From: Halapricum salinum
GTDB taxonomy: Archaea; Halobacteriota; Halobacteria; Halobacteriales; Haloarculaceae
Assembly: GCF_004799665.1 (NCBI RefSeq)
Contig: NZ_CP031310.1
Span: 550,887-614,886 of the forward strand
Direction of reading: 5' to 3'
DNA length: 64,000 nucleotides
The position numbers and the translations under genes are program-made. The notes below the pieces were generated by a model. That model had not been told where the DNA came from. It saw only the letters and a program-made list of their open reading frames with translations, and did not search any database. This document shows positions 50,872-59,514 of the stretch, in pieces (positions within the stretch are counted from its first letter, which is position 1; each line of letters begins with the position of its first letter).

Positions 50872-51045
50872 ACAGGAGACGGTACACAACCTGCACAAAT
50901 AAATGCGCCCGCCGTATTGAGTGGATAGGACTGGCCAGTGTGTTCACACCTGTTTGGCCATCCCCTATTCATGATGCCTGTTACTGAAATCGCTACACAC
51001 CCGAATGCTATTCAAATTCGCGCTTGAACACTACTGTAGAGCCGT

Positions 51046-51777
51046 ATGGAAAGGAATCGCGGTATCGGTATCCTGTGTCAAAAGAGCAAGCCGGTGTTCC
51101 GCGACGTAGGCGAGCGTCTTCGGAATGCAGGCTTTCAGGTTCGATTCTTCCATCCCCAATCACCCCTCTCACCAGAACAGATCACCGATCTCTCGTTGAT
51201 TGTTAACAAGAAGACACTCCCGAGTGCACTCCCAACTCTCAGGCATGCTCGACGGACGGGAATAGTGCTGTGGAACAACTTGCAGGCGTTGATTTTGTTC
51301 AGTTCACGGCTTGTCGGTCTTCGGGCGCTTTCGGAGATGGGATTTCTCACACCAGAAGTCTCCTTCGAGAAACCTGATGGCGAGTACGTCGCTAAAGGCT
51401 ACTACATCTGGAACCACGAACCCGAACTCAACGGCGAGGGTGATTTCTATCAGGAACTGATTCCGACGGAACCAGTCGATTACAAGTATTATGCCGTCAA
51501 CGACGGGTCACAGATACACGTCGCGGGGCGGCGCGTCACCTCGAAGCTCTACGGGGAGAAACAGTTCATCGGCCAGATAGAGATCAGGCCAGAACTTGCA
51601 GCGTCGCTCCGAGAACTTGTTGAACGATTTGACCTTCGGGGTGTCGGGGTTGATCTGGTCAAAGATGACAATGGTCAATATTGGGCTGTCGATGTCAACC
51701 TCGCAGCTGGATACCGGGACACTGGACTGGAGCCTGCCCTCACCGAATCGATTATTGCGAGTTTGTCAAGCAAGTGA
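51046..51777 (+). CDS. Orphan ATP-grasp (RimK-like) ligase
   Basis: The 243-aa protein resembles a compact ATP-grasp enzyme. An N-terminal alpha/beta region (about 1-65) is followed by a linker SSRLVGLRALSEMGFLTPEVS (RimK-type), then a Lys in EYVAKGYY (ATP-binding), FYQELIP (hinge Glu), DYKYYAVND, and a C-terminal metal-binding pattern GVDLVKDDNGQYWAVDVNLAAGYRDTG, where ExN is replaced by DVN. Substrate is unknown; RimK-like enzymes ligate amino acids or small acids. Codon usage is less GC-rich than for the neighbours, and no partner gene (peptidase, carrier) is adjacent, so it looks acquired. Confidence 0.75.
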   Translation: MERNRGIGILCQKSKPVFRDVGERLRNAGFQVRFFHPQSPLSPEQITDLSLIVNKKTLPSALPTLRHARRTGIVLWNNLQALILFSSRLVGLRALSEMGFLTPEVSFEKPDGEYVAKGYYIWNHEPELNGEGDFYQELIPTEPVDYKYYAVNDGSQIHVAGRRVTSKLYGEKQFIGQIEIRPELAASLRELVERFDLRGVGVDLVKDDNGQYWAVDVNLAAGYRDTGLEPALTESIIASLSSK

Positions 51778-52018
51778 AAAAAGTAACTACGACTTCGGGA
51801 GGACGGCCACTGTGGTGAATTACTGGCTGAAATTGTAACTCATAGTGGCTTTCAAAAAAGCAGTTTGACCAACCGATGAGTATTGCTTGATTCACGCCGG
51901 GACAACCGACGTGGTTTTGCTGTAGACGCGCCCTGTATCTTGCACGGCACTCAGGACATGATGCCTGGTTGTTAGACTCCCCAGTACAACCAACCGACGC
52001 ATCGTAGAACTACCTGTC

Positions 52019-52043
52019 AAGGGGATGTTTTAATACCCCCCTT
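52019..52043 (+). promoter_or_regulatory. Inverted repeat around the TATA box of the 52073 gene
   Basis: AAGGGG (52019-52024) and CCCCTT (52038-52043) flank the TATA-like TTTTAATACC (52028-52037), with the ATG at 52073 about 36 nt downstream. A protein bound to such a site would cover the TATA box. The preceding 51778-52018 is a gene-free stretch with several short GACCAACCG- or ACAACCGAC-like motifs (for example near 51875, 51905 and 51987). Confidence 0.45.
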
Positions 52044-52072
52044 CCACCTACATCAATGCAGCAAGGTGTGCA

Positions 52073-53620
52073 ATGGGATCGCAAGGTGTCGACGACGAAG
52101 CGGCCGCTCGTGAACGGATCGCAGCACTCGTCCGCTCGCCCGCCGAGAGCCGTCGTCTCCTCCCGGGAGTGGTCGGACTGCTCGAAGCCGAGGACGACCA
52201 TCTCAGGCTCAGTGCCGCCTGTGGCATCTGTCTGGCAGGCCGTGCCGACCCTGAGCTGTTGCCGTATCTGATCCGTCGCCTTCTCAACCGGCTCCACGCC
52301 GATTCGGTCCGCGCTGAGGCGATGTTCGCCTTCGAGTATCTGGCCTCACAGTTTCCCGAAGAAGTCGACGAAATCGTCGACGAGCTACGCGAGGAGAACG
52401 ACGGACGCGAACCGCTGTCGTACGCCCGGCCCGGCGGATTCCGGCGGAGCCACATCTACTCGCCGTCGAGCAATCGACACGACGTCGGCCGGACACGCCT
52501 CGCGGGCGACCGTCGAGACCCCGGCCCCCAACAAGTCTACAACGACGACGGCGAGCCGGTCAAACGCCAGCCCGGCCCGAAAACGGCCGCCGAAGAAGGC
52601 GCGCATGAGACTGACGACGACGAATCCGACCCAGACACGAGCGCTGACGAGGAGTCCAGCACAGACGCGACAGATGACGACACAGCGACGCCGGAAGCGC
52701 CCGACGGGCAGTCAGGCGGAGTCCACGCTTCCCCGGACGAGCGTCCAGACTGGATACTAGACGAAGAGACACTAGAAGCGATTCTCGCCGAAAGCGCCTT
52801 CGAAGACATCACGATTCTCGCGGGGCACGAACAGGGCCTATTTTCCGAGAACTACCGAACGCTGGCTGTCGCCCGCGGGACCGAACGTGCAACGGCGCTG
52901 CGACTGTTTCGCCAGCCTGAGTCGAACACCGACGGCTTCGAGCGGTATCTCTCGGTCGCGCTCGACCGGTGGAACCGGGTCAGCGCAGCCAGCAACGTCA
53001 TCTCACTGTACGATTACGGGCAGCGACCACAGCCGTGGGCTGCCGTCGCCTACACCGAACAGACGCTGGCCGATCGCGACCGGCTCCCGATCGGCGAGGC
53101 GCTCTGGAACGCGATTACACTCACGCGGACGGTCGAGACGCTACACGACAACAACGTGATTCACGGCGGCCTCGATCCGGGTAGCATCGCCTACACTGGT
53201 GCGATCATGGACGAGAACGAACGCCTGACGCCGCTGATCGATCACGTCGGACTTATCGAAGCGTTTCGCTTTCACTTCGACCCCTCCGAGTATCTCGATC
53301 CACGGTACGCCGCTCCGGAGTACTTCGACGCCACGTTCGGCGAGATCGACCACGCGACGGATATCTACCAGCTCGGGGCGATCCTGTACCGACTCTTTAC
53401 CGGGGAGGCCCCCTACGACGGGGACGACCGTCCCGTTCAGCGACAGATACTCGAAGGGTCCGCTGTGGCTCCGTCCGAGCAGGTCGAAACGGTTCCCCGG
53501 TCGGTCGACAACGTCATCTCGAAAGCGATGGCCGCCCAGAAGCTCACGCGGTACGAGACAGTAGCGCACCTGGAGCAAGATTTACTGCAACTGCGCGACC
53601 ATCTGGTGACAGATGGCTAG
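52073..53620 (+). CDS. HEAT-repeat protein with C-terminal pseudokinase domain
   Basis: The 515-aa protein has a HEAT-like helical N-terminus (about 10-110; RRLLPGVVGLLEAEDDHLRLSAACGICLAGRADPELL), an acidic disordered linker (about 150-230) and a protein-kinase-fold domain (about 240-515). In the kinase fold the key residues are lost: the beta-3 lysine is Arg (ALRLF, about 275-279), the HRD motif reads HGG (364-366, VIHGGLDPGSI) and DFG reads DHV (390-392), while the APEYF and HATDIYQLGAILYRLFTGEAPY landmarks are kept. It is therefore a pseudokinase, likely a scaffold or allosteric sensor. It overlaps the next membrane-protein gene by 8 bp. Confidence 0.85.
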   Translation: MGSQGVDDEAAARERIAALVRSPAESRRLLPGVVGLLEAEDDHLRLSAACGICLAGRADPELLPYLIRRLLNRLHADSVRAEAMFAFEYLASQFPEEVDEIVDELREENDGREPLSYARPGGFRRSHIYSPSSNRHDVGRTRLAGDRRDPGPQQVYNDDGEPVKRQPGPKTAAEEGAHETDDDESDPDTSADEESSTDATDDDTATPEAPDGQSGGVHASPDERPDWILDEETLEAILAESAFEDITILAGHEQGLFSENYRTLAVARGTERATALRLFRQPESNTDGFERYLSVALDRWNRVSAASNVISLYDYGQRPQPWAAVAYTEQTLADRDRLPIGEALWNAITLTRTVETLHDNNVIHGGLDPGSIAYTGAIMDENERLTPLIDHVGLIEAFRFHFDPSEYLDPRYAAPEYFDATFGEIDHATDIYQLGAILYRLFTGEAPYDGDDRPVQRQILEGSAVAPSEQVETVPRSVDNVISKAMAAQKLTRYETVAHLEQDLLQLRDHLVTDG

Positions 53621-54347
53621 TGAGTGGCTCGGCCTCAACGAGATTGCCGGCAGTGCGAATTTTACGTTCGTGGCGTTCATCACCTACGTCCTCCTGACCG
53701 TGATCGGCCTCCGGTTCGGCCTCTATGCCTACTGGAACGGCCGAGCCACCGAGTCCGACGCCCAGATCACGCTGTGGGGCTATCTCCTCTTCATCGGGGT
53801 TGCCGCGATTCTGTCCGGCGTGGTGGGCATCCTCAGGATCGTCCTCCGCGTCTTCGGCGACGTCTTGCTCAACCTCGTCGGGGGGTTCATACTGGTCATG
53901 GTCCTGTGTCTCGTGCTCGCGCTCCGGGCGGTGTACATCAGCAGCAGCGGAGTTTCGGCACCGAGCGACCGACTCCTGATCGGCGTCTTCGTGGTCGCGG
54001 TCGCGGTCTCGACGCTCGGGATGCTCGCACTCGATTCGATGCGAACGCCCTTCGCGGGACTCCAGGGAGCGACCGGGGTGGCGCTCCTGGCCTACGGCTA
54101 TCGGTTCGGCTCGCGCCAGCTCGCGAACACCCGCGTCCAGGGGACGCTGCTCGATACCCTCCTGCGCCACCTGCTCCCCGTGCTGTTGTTCGGGTCGATG
54201 ATTCCCGTCTCGGAGCTTGCGGTCGTCGCCGGACTGGATCGAGCGATCGTCCTGCACGTCCAGATTGTCTTCGTCATCATGACCGCGACGACGTTGATGA
54301 CGGCGACGATCAAACTCCGGCAGAACCTCGTCGGGATGGGCGGTTAG
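53613..54347 (+). CDS. Polytopic membrane protein coupled to the pseudokinase
   Basis: The 244-aa protein has about seven hydrophobic segments (about 16-40, 50-74, 80-108, 118-140, 145-162, 180-205, 212-236) with conserved charged residues in loops. It is not recognised as a transporter family. The 8-bp overlap with the preceding pseudokinase gene means the two are translationally coupled and probably act together. Confidence 0.75.
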   Translation: MASEWLGLNEIAGSANFTFVAFITYVLLTVIGLRFGLYAYWNGRATESDAQITLWGYLLFIGVAAILSGVVGILRIVLRVFGDVLLNLVGGFILVMVLCLVLALRAVYISSSGVSAPSDRLLIGVFVVAVAVSTLGMLALDSMRTPFAGLQGATGVALLAYGYRFGSRQLANTRVQGTLLDTLLRHLLPVLLFGSMIPVSELAVVAGLDRAIVLHVQIVFVIMTATTLMTATIKLRQNLVGMGG

Positions 54348-55006
54348 TCCAGACAGGCCGCCGGCTCCTCGGCGATGATCCCGTCGACGCCCATCTTCTC
54401 GTACTCGCGGGCCTTCTCGGGATCGCTGACCGTCCAGACGTTGACGTTCAGGTCCGAGCGGTGGGCCCGTTCGAGCAGCGCGAAATCGACCAGCCGCCAG
54501 TGAGGGTGGATGGCCGCACAGTCGAGACTGGCCGCGCGTTCGATCCCCGCCTCAGAAGAGGAATCGACCAAGAGTGCGCGATCGACGTCCGGGTCGGCCT
54601 CCCGGGCAGCCCCCAGGGCGTCGATATCGCGTGAGGACAGCAGAATCTCGGTGTCGAAGTCGCTAGTGAGATCGATCACCGACTCGACCAGGTCGCGCTC
54701 TTTAAGATCGATGTTGAGCCCGACGCCGTCAGGCATAGCCCGGAGGACGGCTTCCAGCGACGGGACGCCCTCACCCGTGCCGAGGACGTCCATCGACTGT
54801 AGCGTCGCCAGCGAGATGTCCGCGACGGGTCCAGTCTCGTCGGTCACGCGGTCGACCATCTCGTCGTGGATGACGACCGGATCGCCCGAGCGACACTGCC
54901 GGACGTCCACCTCGATCATGTCCGCCTGCTGGCCGGCCTGTCGCACCGCTGTCAGTGTGTTCTCCGGATACAGCCCCGCGAAGCCGCGATGGGCGATACA
55001 GCGCAT
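54344..55006 (-). CDS. Glycerophosphodiester phosphodiesterase
   Basis: The 220-aa protein is a GDPD: MRCIAHRGFAGLYPENTLTAV (1-21) contains the catalytic HR and the ENT motif, IEVDVRQCRSGDPVVIHDEMVDRVT carries the metal-binding Glu and Asp and the His-Asp pair, and the last part has VNVWTVSDPEKAREYEKMGVDGIIAEEP. It hydrolyses glycerophosphodiesters released from lipid turnover. There is no signal peptide. It is convergent with the membrane-protein gene (4-bp overlap). Confidence 0.92.
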   Translation of the reverse strand: MRCIAHRGFAGLYPENTLTAVRQAGQQADMIEVDVRQCRSGDPVVIHDEMVDRVTDETGPVADISLATLQSMDVLGTGEGVPSLEAVLRAMPDGVGLNIDLKERDLVESVIDLTSDFDTEILLSSRDIDALGAAREADPDVDRALLVDSSSEAGIERAASLDCAAIHPHWRLVDFALLERAHRSDLNVNVWTVSDPEKAREYEKMGVDGIIAEEPAACLD

Positions 55007-55151
55007 ATGCAGGGCGACGAACGGGGGCCAAATAGGGTTTTGGTGGCACTACCGTGGTAGAGTCGCCTATGAAGATAGTGTTGACAGATAAAAAGAAATA
55101 TGTGGATACATATAAAATCCACATGCGAGTTCACATAAGAGGGCGATAGAT

Positions 55152-56900
55152 ATGAGATATGAAGATATATTCACTTCTGGAAGCACAATTACAGAGCCCT
55201 ACCAGACTGGCGATTCGTTAGTGTGTACTTTCCAGACAGGCGATAGTATATACTCGATAGATAGTCAGACTGGTGAAAAAAATGGGGTAGCAAATCAATT
55301 GGGCGAGCTTACCACTAGTTTTCGGTATCAGGGAACTGTGTACGTCGGAACAAACAGTGGAAATGCGTATGCGATAGATGCGAACACAGGCAATAAGCAA
55401 TGGTCCTACACGGAACCAGCGAATCGGATTTTTGTATACCCGCCTTATCTAAATGATAATATACCTATATTTAGTTCAAACACTTTGTACATTGTTGATC
55501 GGAGGACAGGGACAGAGCAATGGCAATGGGCTAATACGAACGGGGGTAGCTGGTTCCCCGATAATGACACAGTATACATTGGTGATAATAATCTATATGC
55601 AGTCGACGCAACAACAGGCGCAGAACAGTGGACTTATGAAGAACCACTTGGCCCCATTGGACAAATTGAGGTAGTGAACGGAACTGTCTACGTAGAGGAT
55701 GATGTACATGTTTTGTATGCAGTGAATGCAACGTCCGGCACTGAAGAGTGGAGATATGACGTCTCAAACGATTTTCTCATTGATGGATTTGATGAGGAGT
55801 CTGGAATTCTCTATTTTGTTACTCTCCCCGACGATAGCCAACATGACGTATATGCCATTGATATGGCCGATGGCTCAGAATTGTGGGCTGCTGATGGATC
55901 AGGTCAGGCTCAATTGCGAGGGATTGTCAATGGAGCGTCATATCTGACTATTGATGGCATGGTATTGGCTGTGGATGGAAAGACGGGTAATATTCAATGG
56001 ACCTACTCGAAGCCCAGTGCGGATGTAATCTTTGGCGAAGATCATATCACTAACGGAACAGTATATATGGATGATAACAGTAATGTGTATGCAGTAGATG
56101 CAGAGACAGGGAATGAACGGTGGGTTTATACTGGACTTAGTGATAGTGGGAGTAGTTACATTAGAGAAGTTACTAACGAAACAGTATACGTCGAGGAGAA
56201 TGTTGATAACAGTGAAAACGCTTATGCAGTGGACGCAGAGTCTGGAAACGAACAGTGGTCTGTCACTGGATCAAGTGATGCTTCGATTGGCACGGTAATT
56301 AATGGATTTGCATATGTAAGTCTCGATGAAATTGTATTCAAGATTGCTCCAGATCAAGACCCAAGTTGGTCATATACTGCTTCAAATGAACCGTCCGCCG
56401 TTGACGTCGTAGACGGGACTGTTTATATTCGCGATAATGGAACTGATTCGGACAGCTATCTATATGCAGTGAACGCAGAAACGGGCAACGAAGAGTGGAA
56501 CTATGGCATCCTCAGTGAATTCATAAATAATGTAAATATCAAACCAATAATCACTAATGAGGGAATTTCTGTGAATTCTAACGGCGATATTATACAAACT
56601 GGTGGACAGGCAACGATAGATATTTCAGCACTACAAGTGAACGAAATTGAAATTGAAGGTCTTTGGACTGACTGGGATAGCTTAGTCAATAAAAATCTGG
56701 ATGGTGGGACTGCAAACAATAACATAGCAAATGATGGTATCTTTAGGATTGAATGGGGCAGCACTCAAGGAGAAGTGACGCCGTCAATAGTTATTGCACC
56801 ACCACAGGACACCTATATTGGTGGTGAATACGTAGTGACAGTTACCGGAACGGATGGAACGAACTCTGACACCGATGAAGCGATCATCGAGATCGCGTAA
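55152..56900 (+). CDS. AT-rich PQQ-like repeat protein of probable foreign origin
   Basis: The 582-aa protein is a beta-propeller with about ten PQQ-like blades, each ending xxAVDAETGNExWxY or similar (AIDANTGNKQW, IVDRRTGTEQW, AVDATTGAEQW, AVNATSGTEEW, AVDGKTGNIQW, AVDAETGNERW, AVDAESGNEQW, AVNAETGNEEW), followed by a C-terminal Ig-like beta-sandwich (about 490-582, EIEIEGLWTDWDS ... YVVTVTGTDGTNSDTDEAIIEIA) like the domains at the ends of haloarchaeal surface proteins. It is clearly AT-richer than its neighbours and uses codons rare elsewhere here. No signal peptide is visible, so the exported form is unclear; an N-terminal truncation is possible. An AT-rich promoter (TATAAAAT near 55111) precedes it. 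Confidence 0.8.
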   Translation: MRYEDIFTSGSTITEPYQTGDSLVCTFQTGDSIYSIDSQTGEKNGVANQLGELTTSFRYQGTVYVGTNSGNAYAIDANTGNKQWSYTEPANRIFVYPPYLNDNIPIFSSNTLYIVDRRTGTEQWQWANTNGGSWFPDNDTVYIGDNNLYAVDATTGAEQWTYEEPLGPIGQIEVVNGTVYVEDDVHVLYAVNATSGTEEWRYDVSNDFLIDGFDEESGILYFVTLPDDSQHDVYAIDMADGSELWAADGSGQAQLRGIVNGASYLTIDGMVLAVDGKTGNIQWTYSKPSADVIFGEDHITNGTVYMDDNSNVYAVDAETGNERWVYTGLSDSGSSYIREVTNETVYVEENVDNSENAYAVDAESGNEQWSVTGSSDASIGTVINGFAYVSLDEIVFKIAPDQDPSWSYTASNEPSAVDVVDGTVYIRDNGTDSDSYLYAVNAETGNEEWNYGILSEFINNVNIKPIITNEGISVNSNGDIIQTGGQATIDISALQVNEIEIEGLWTDWDSLVNKNLDGGTANNNIANDGIFRIEWGSTQGEVTPSIVIAPPQDTYIGGEYVVTVTGTDGTNSDTDEAIIEIA

Positions 56901-56987
56901 ATGAGAGACGGACTCGCAAGAGTGAGTGAATAAAAGCGACGTGGTATAGAACCAGAAAATCATCACCGACAGAGAAGTTGACCTCCT

Positions 56988-57995
56988 CTAGTCGTCACCG
57001 GGTAACGGCTGCTCCGTCACCGCCGGCTCGCCCACGTACTCCTCGTTCAGCACCCACTCGCCGTCTTCCTCGATCATGTACTCGCCGTAGTATGGCACCC
57101 GGTCGGCCACCACCTCGCGGAAAGCCGCCCGAATCTCGGGTTTGGTCATCTCACCCATCGGATGGACCCGCGGCCGGTTCAGACAGCCCTTCAGCGATCC
57201 GTCGTGGGTCACCCGCACCCGGTGGCAGTTCGCACAGAAGTCGGCGTTCTCTACTGGGTCGACAATCTCCACCATCCCTTCGCCACTCCCGGACTCGTCG
57301 CTCACGAAGTAGCGCTTGCGGTCGTGCATCTCGCGGGTCTCGATTCGGTCGGCCTTCCCGTCGAGCCAGTCGTGGACCCGCTGGATGTCGATCGCCCACT
57401 CCGGATGACCCGCGATCTCGGGCATGTACTCGATCAACTGGAGCTGCAGGCCGTCGTTTGCAGCGACGTGCTCGACCATCTCGGGCACGTAGCCGGCCGT
57501 GGCCTCGAAGACGACCATGTTCACCTTCACGGGAGCCAATCCTGCATCGAGCGCCGCCTCGACGCCCTCGATCACCCGGTCGTACGCCCCCGATTTGGTG
57601 ATCTCCGCGAAGGCTTCGGGGTCGATCGCGTCCTGAGAGACGTTCACCCGTTCGAGTCCCGCATCCACGAGGTCCTCGGCGCGGCCCGGCAGGAAGGTCC
57701 CGTTGGTCGTCAGCGAAACCTCTATTGAGTCAGGCGCGCGCCGGACGATTTCCTCCAGATCCTGGCGGAGCATTGGCTCCCCGCCGGTGAGCTTGACCTT
57801 CTGGATGTCGAACTCCGCGGCGATCTCCAGCAGCCGGACGACCTGCTCTGTCGACATCTCCGCGTCCTGAGCGGCCATCGGCCCACGAGTGTCACCCAAC
57901 CCCTCGTTGTGACAGTAGACGCAATCGAAGTTGCACCGATCGGTCAGCGAAACGCGAATACCCGACACTTCGCGACCGAAATCGTCGACGAGCAT
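56988..57995 (-). CDS. moaA: GTP 3',8-cyclase (MoaA)
   Basis: The 335-aa radical SAM enzyme starts the molybdopterin pathway. The SAM cluster motif is CNFDCVYC (C21, C25, C28), followed by [14 protein letters not shown]. The C-terminal cluster motif is [19 protein letters not shown], with the GTP-binding region RPRVHP. The extreme C-terminus reads PLPGDD, without the Gly-Gly tail seen in many bacterial MoaA proteins. The ATG at 57993-57995 was chosen over a TTG codon immediately upstream. UbaA elsewhere in the window could supply sulfur for later MoaD-type steps. It is divergent from the Mrp-like gene. Confidence 0.94.
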   Translation of the reverse strand: MLVDDFGREVSGIRVSLTDRCNFDCVYCHNEGLGDTRGPMAAQDAEMSTEQVVRLLEIAAEFDIQKVKLTGGEPMLRQDLEEIVRRAPDSIEVSLTTNGTFLPGRAEDLVDAGLERVNVSQDAIDPEAFAEITKSGAYDRVIEGVEAALDAGLAPVKVNMVVFEATAGYVPEMVEHVAANDGLQLQLIEYMPEIAGHPEWAIDIQRVHDWLDGKADRIETREMHDRKRYFVSDESGSGEGMVEIVDPVENADFCANCHRVRVTHDGSLKGCLNRPRVHPMGEMTKPEIRAAFREVVADRVPYYGEYMIEEDGEWVLNEEYVGEPAVTEQPLPGDD

Positions 57996-58155
57996 CAATT
58001 AGTAGATGATACTCAGAGCCCACGCTTAAACTACCTGCCGAATACCAGTTCGTGGTAACCCTCGATAGTTACGCCCAGAACAGTTTCGGACGGGAATCGA
58101 TCACGCGGAGACGACTGTCACAACCCTTATCGCCCGCCGAGAGCCACACTAGTGT

Positions 58156-59196
58156 ATGGACGAAGCCGCCATCCGCGAGACGCTGTCGGCCGTCGAGGAC
58201 CCCGATCTTGGCGACGACATCGTCTCGCTCGGACTGGTCAACGCGATCAGCGTCGAGGACGACCACGTCGCGATCGATCTGGCACTGGGCGCACCCTACT
58301 CCCCAAACGAGACGGCTATCGCCGACGACGTTCGGGCCGTCCTGGCACAGGAATATCCCGACGTCGAAGTCGAGCTGTCGGCCTCGATCGACAGCAGTCT
58401 CGACGCCGACGAGCAGGTCCTGCCGAACGTCGAGAACATCATCGCCGTCGCCTCCGGGAAAGGCGGGGTCGGCAAGAGCACCATCTCGGTGAATCTCGCC
58501 GCCGGCCTCGCAGACATGGGCGCACGGGTCGGCCTGTTCGACGCCGACATCTACGGCCCGAACGTCCCGCGGATGCTCGGCTCCGAGGAGACTCCCCAGG
58601 CCACGCCCGACGAGACGATCATCCCCCCGGAGAAGTACGGGATGAAACTGATGAGCATCGACCTGCTGATGGGCGAAGACGCCCCTGTGATCTGGCGCGG
58701 CCCGATGGTCCACAAGGTCCTCACCCAGCTCTGGGAGGACGTCCAGTGGGGCAGTCTCGACTACATGATCGTCGACCTCCCGCCCGGGACCGGCGACACC
58801 CAGCTCACACTCCTGCAGAGCGTGCCCGTCTCCGGGGCCGTGATCGTCACGACCCCCCAGGAGGTCGCCATCGACGACGCCCGCAAGGGCCTGCAGATGT
58901 TCGGCAAGCACGAGACCCCCGTTCTGGGAATCGTCGAGAACATGAGCCGCTTCAAGTGTCCCGACTGCGGCGGCGAGCACGCCATCTTCGGTGAGGGCGG
59001 CGGCCGAGCCTTCGCCGAGGAGAGCGACATGCCGTTCCTGGGCGAGATCCCGCTCGATCCGGCGATCCGCGAGGGCGGCGACGAGGGCAAACCGATGGTG
59101 CTGGGCGAGGGCGAGACTGCCGAGGCGTTCCGGGACTTCGTCGAGCGAACTGCGAACAATCAGGGGATCATCCACCGGCGACGCGTCTCACGATAG
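58156..59196 (+). CDS. Mrp/ApbC-type Fe-S cluster carrier ATPase
   Basis: The 346-aa protein has an N-terminal DUF59/MIP18 domain (1-85), a deviant Walker A P-loop GKGGVGKST (about 99-107), a DADIYGPNVPRML loop, DLPPGTGD, and a CxxC pair in FKCPDCGG (about 270-277) that can hold a bridging Fe-S cluster. Members deliver 4Fe-4S clusters to target proteins. It is a stand-alone protein, as in other archaea. Near its stop the sequence is partly duplicated downstream (59174-59233). Confidence 0.93.
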   Translation: MDEAAIRETLSAVEDPDLGDDIVSLGLVNAISVEDDHVAIDLALGAPYSPNETAIADDVRAVLAQEYPDVEVELSASIDSSLDADEQVLPNVENIIAVASGKGGVGKSTISVNLAAGLADMGARVGLFDADIYGPNVPRMLGSEETPQATPDETIIPPEKYGMKLMSIDLLMGEDAPVIWRGPMVHKVLTQLWEDVQWGSLDYMIVDLPPGTGDTQLTLLQSVPVSGAVIVTTPQEVAIDDARKGLQMFGKHETPVLGIVENMSRFKCPDCGGEHAIFGEGGGRAFAEESDMPFLGEIPLDPAIREGGDEGKPMVLGEGETAEAFRDFVERTANNQGIIHRRRVSR

Positions 59197-59233
59197 AGCG
59201 GGCACCGGCAGCGCGTCTCGCGATTGAACAGGG
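59174..59233 (+). repeat. Imperfect ~30-bp tandem duplication at the Mrp gene end
   Basis: The end of the gene (CCACCGGCGACGCGTCTCAC at 59174-59193, then GATAGAGCGGG) is repeated with few changes as GCACCGGCAGCGCGTCTCGC then GATTGAACAGG (about 59205-59234). The first copy encodes the last codons and stop, the second lies outside the gene. This is a replication-slippage type duplication. Confidence 0.6.
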
Positions 59234-59234
59234 A

Positions 59235-59514
59235 TACTCACGCTCTCGAAACGAAGAGAACGGGAGTAGTGCGCCAGAAGATCTGACGCGGGGTGATGAT
59301 GGATCGGAATCGAGATGTCGTGGTGCCACCCCCAAGTGGTCACGTGCGGCCGCCGTTCCCCCCAGAACGACGGTGATGATCCTTTCCCCCGCTTGCGACA
59401 CTATCCCGTGATATCGACTGTTTCGGATGAAGTATAAAATAGTTACGGATAATTGCTACACAGTTCTATCGAGCCGGGCAGAAGCAATACGAAAAGAGAG
59501 CGCTCGGCGTCAGA
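59235..59514. other. Gene-free interval with an isolated TATA element
   Basis: No gene is supported between the Mrp gene and the cytochrome oxidase gene. An isolated TATA-like TATAAAAT (59433-59440) sits in it, readable on either strand. On the minus strand it would start a transcript near 59410, 10 nt before a GTG that opens a 77-codon frame to 59168, which looks weak. Two GGTGATGATS-like motifs (about 59294 and 59371) flank the region; I can assign no function. Confidence 0.4.
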
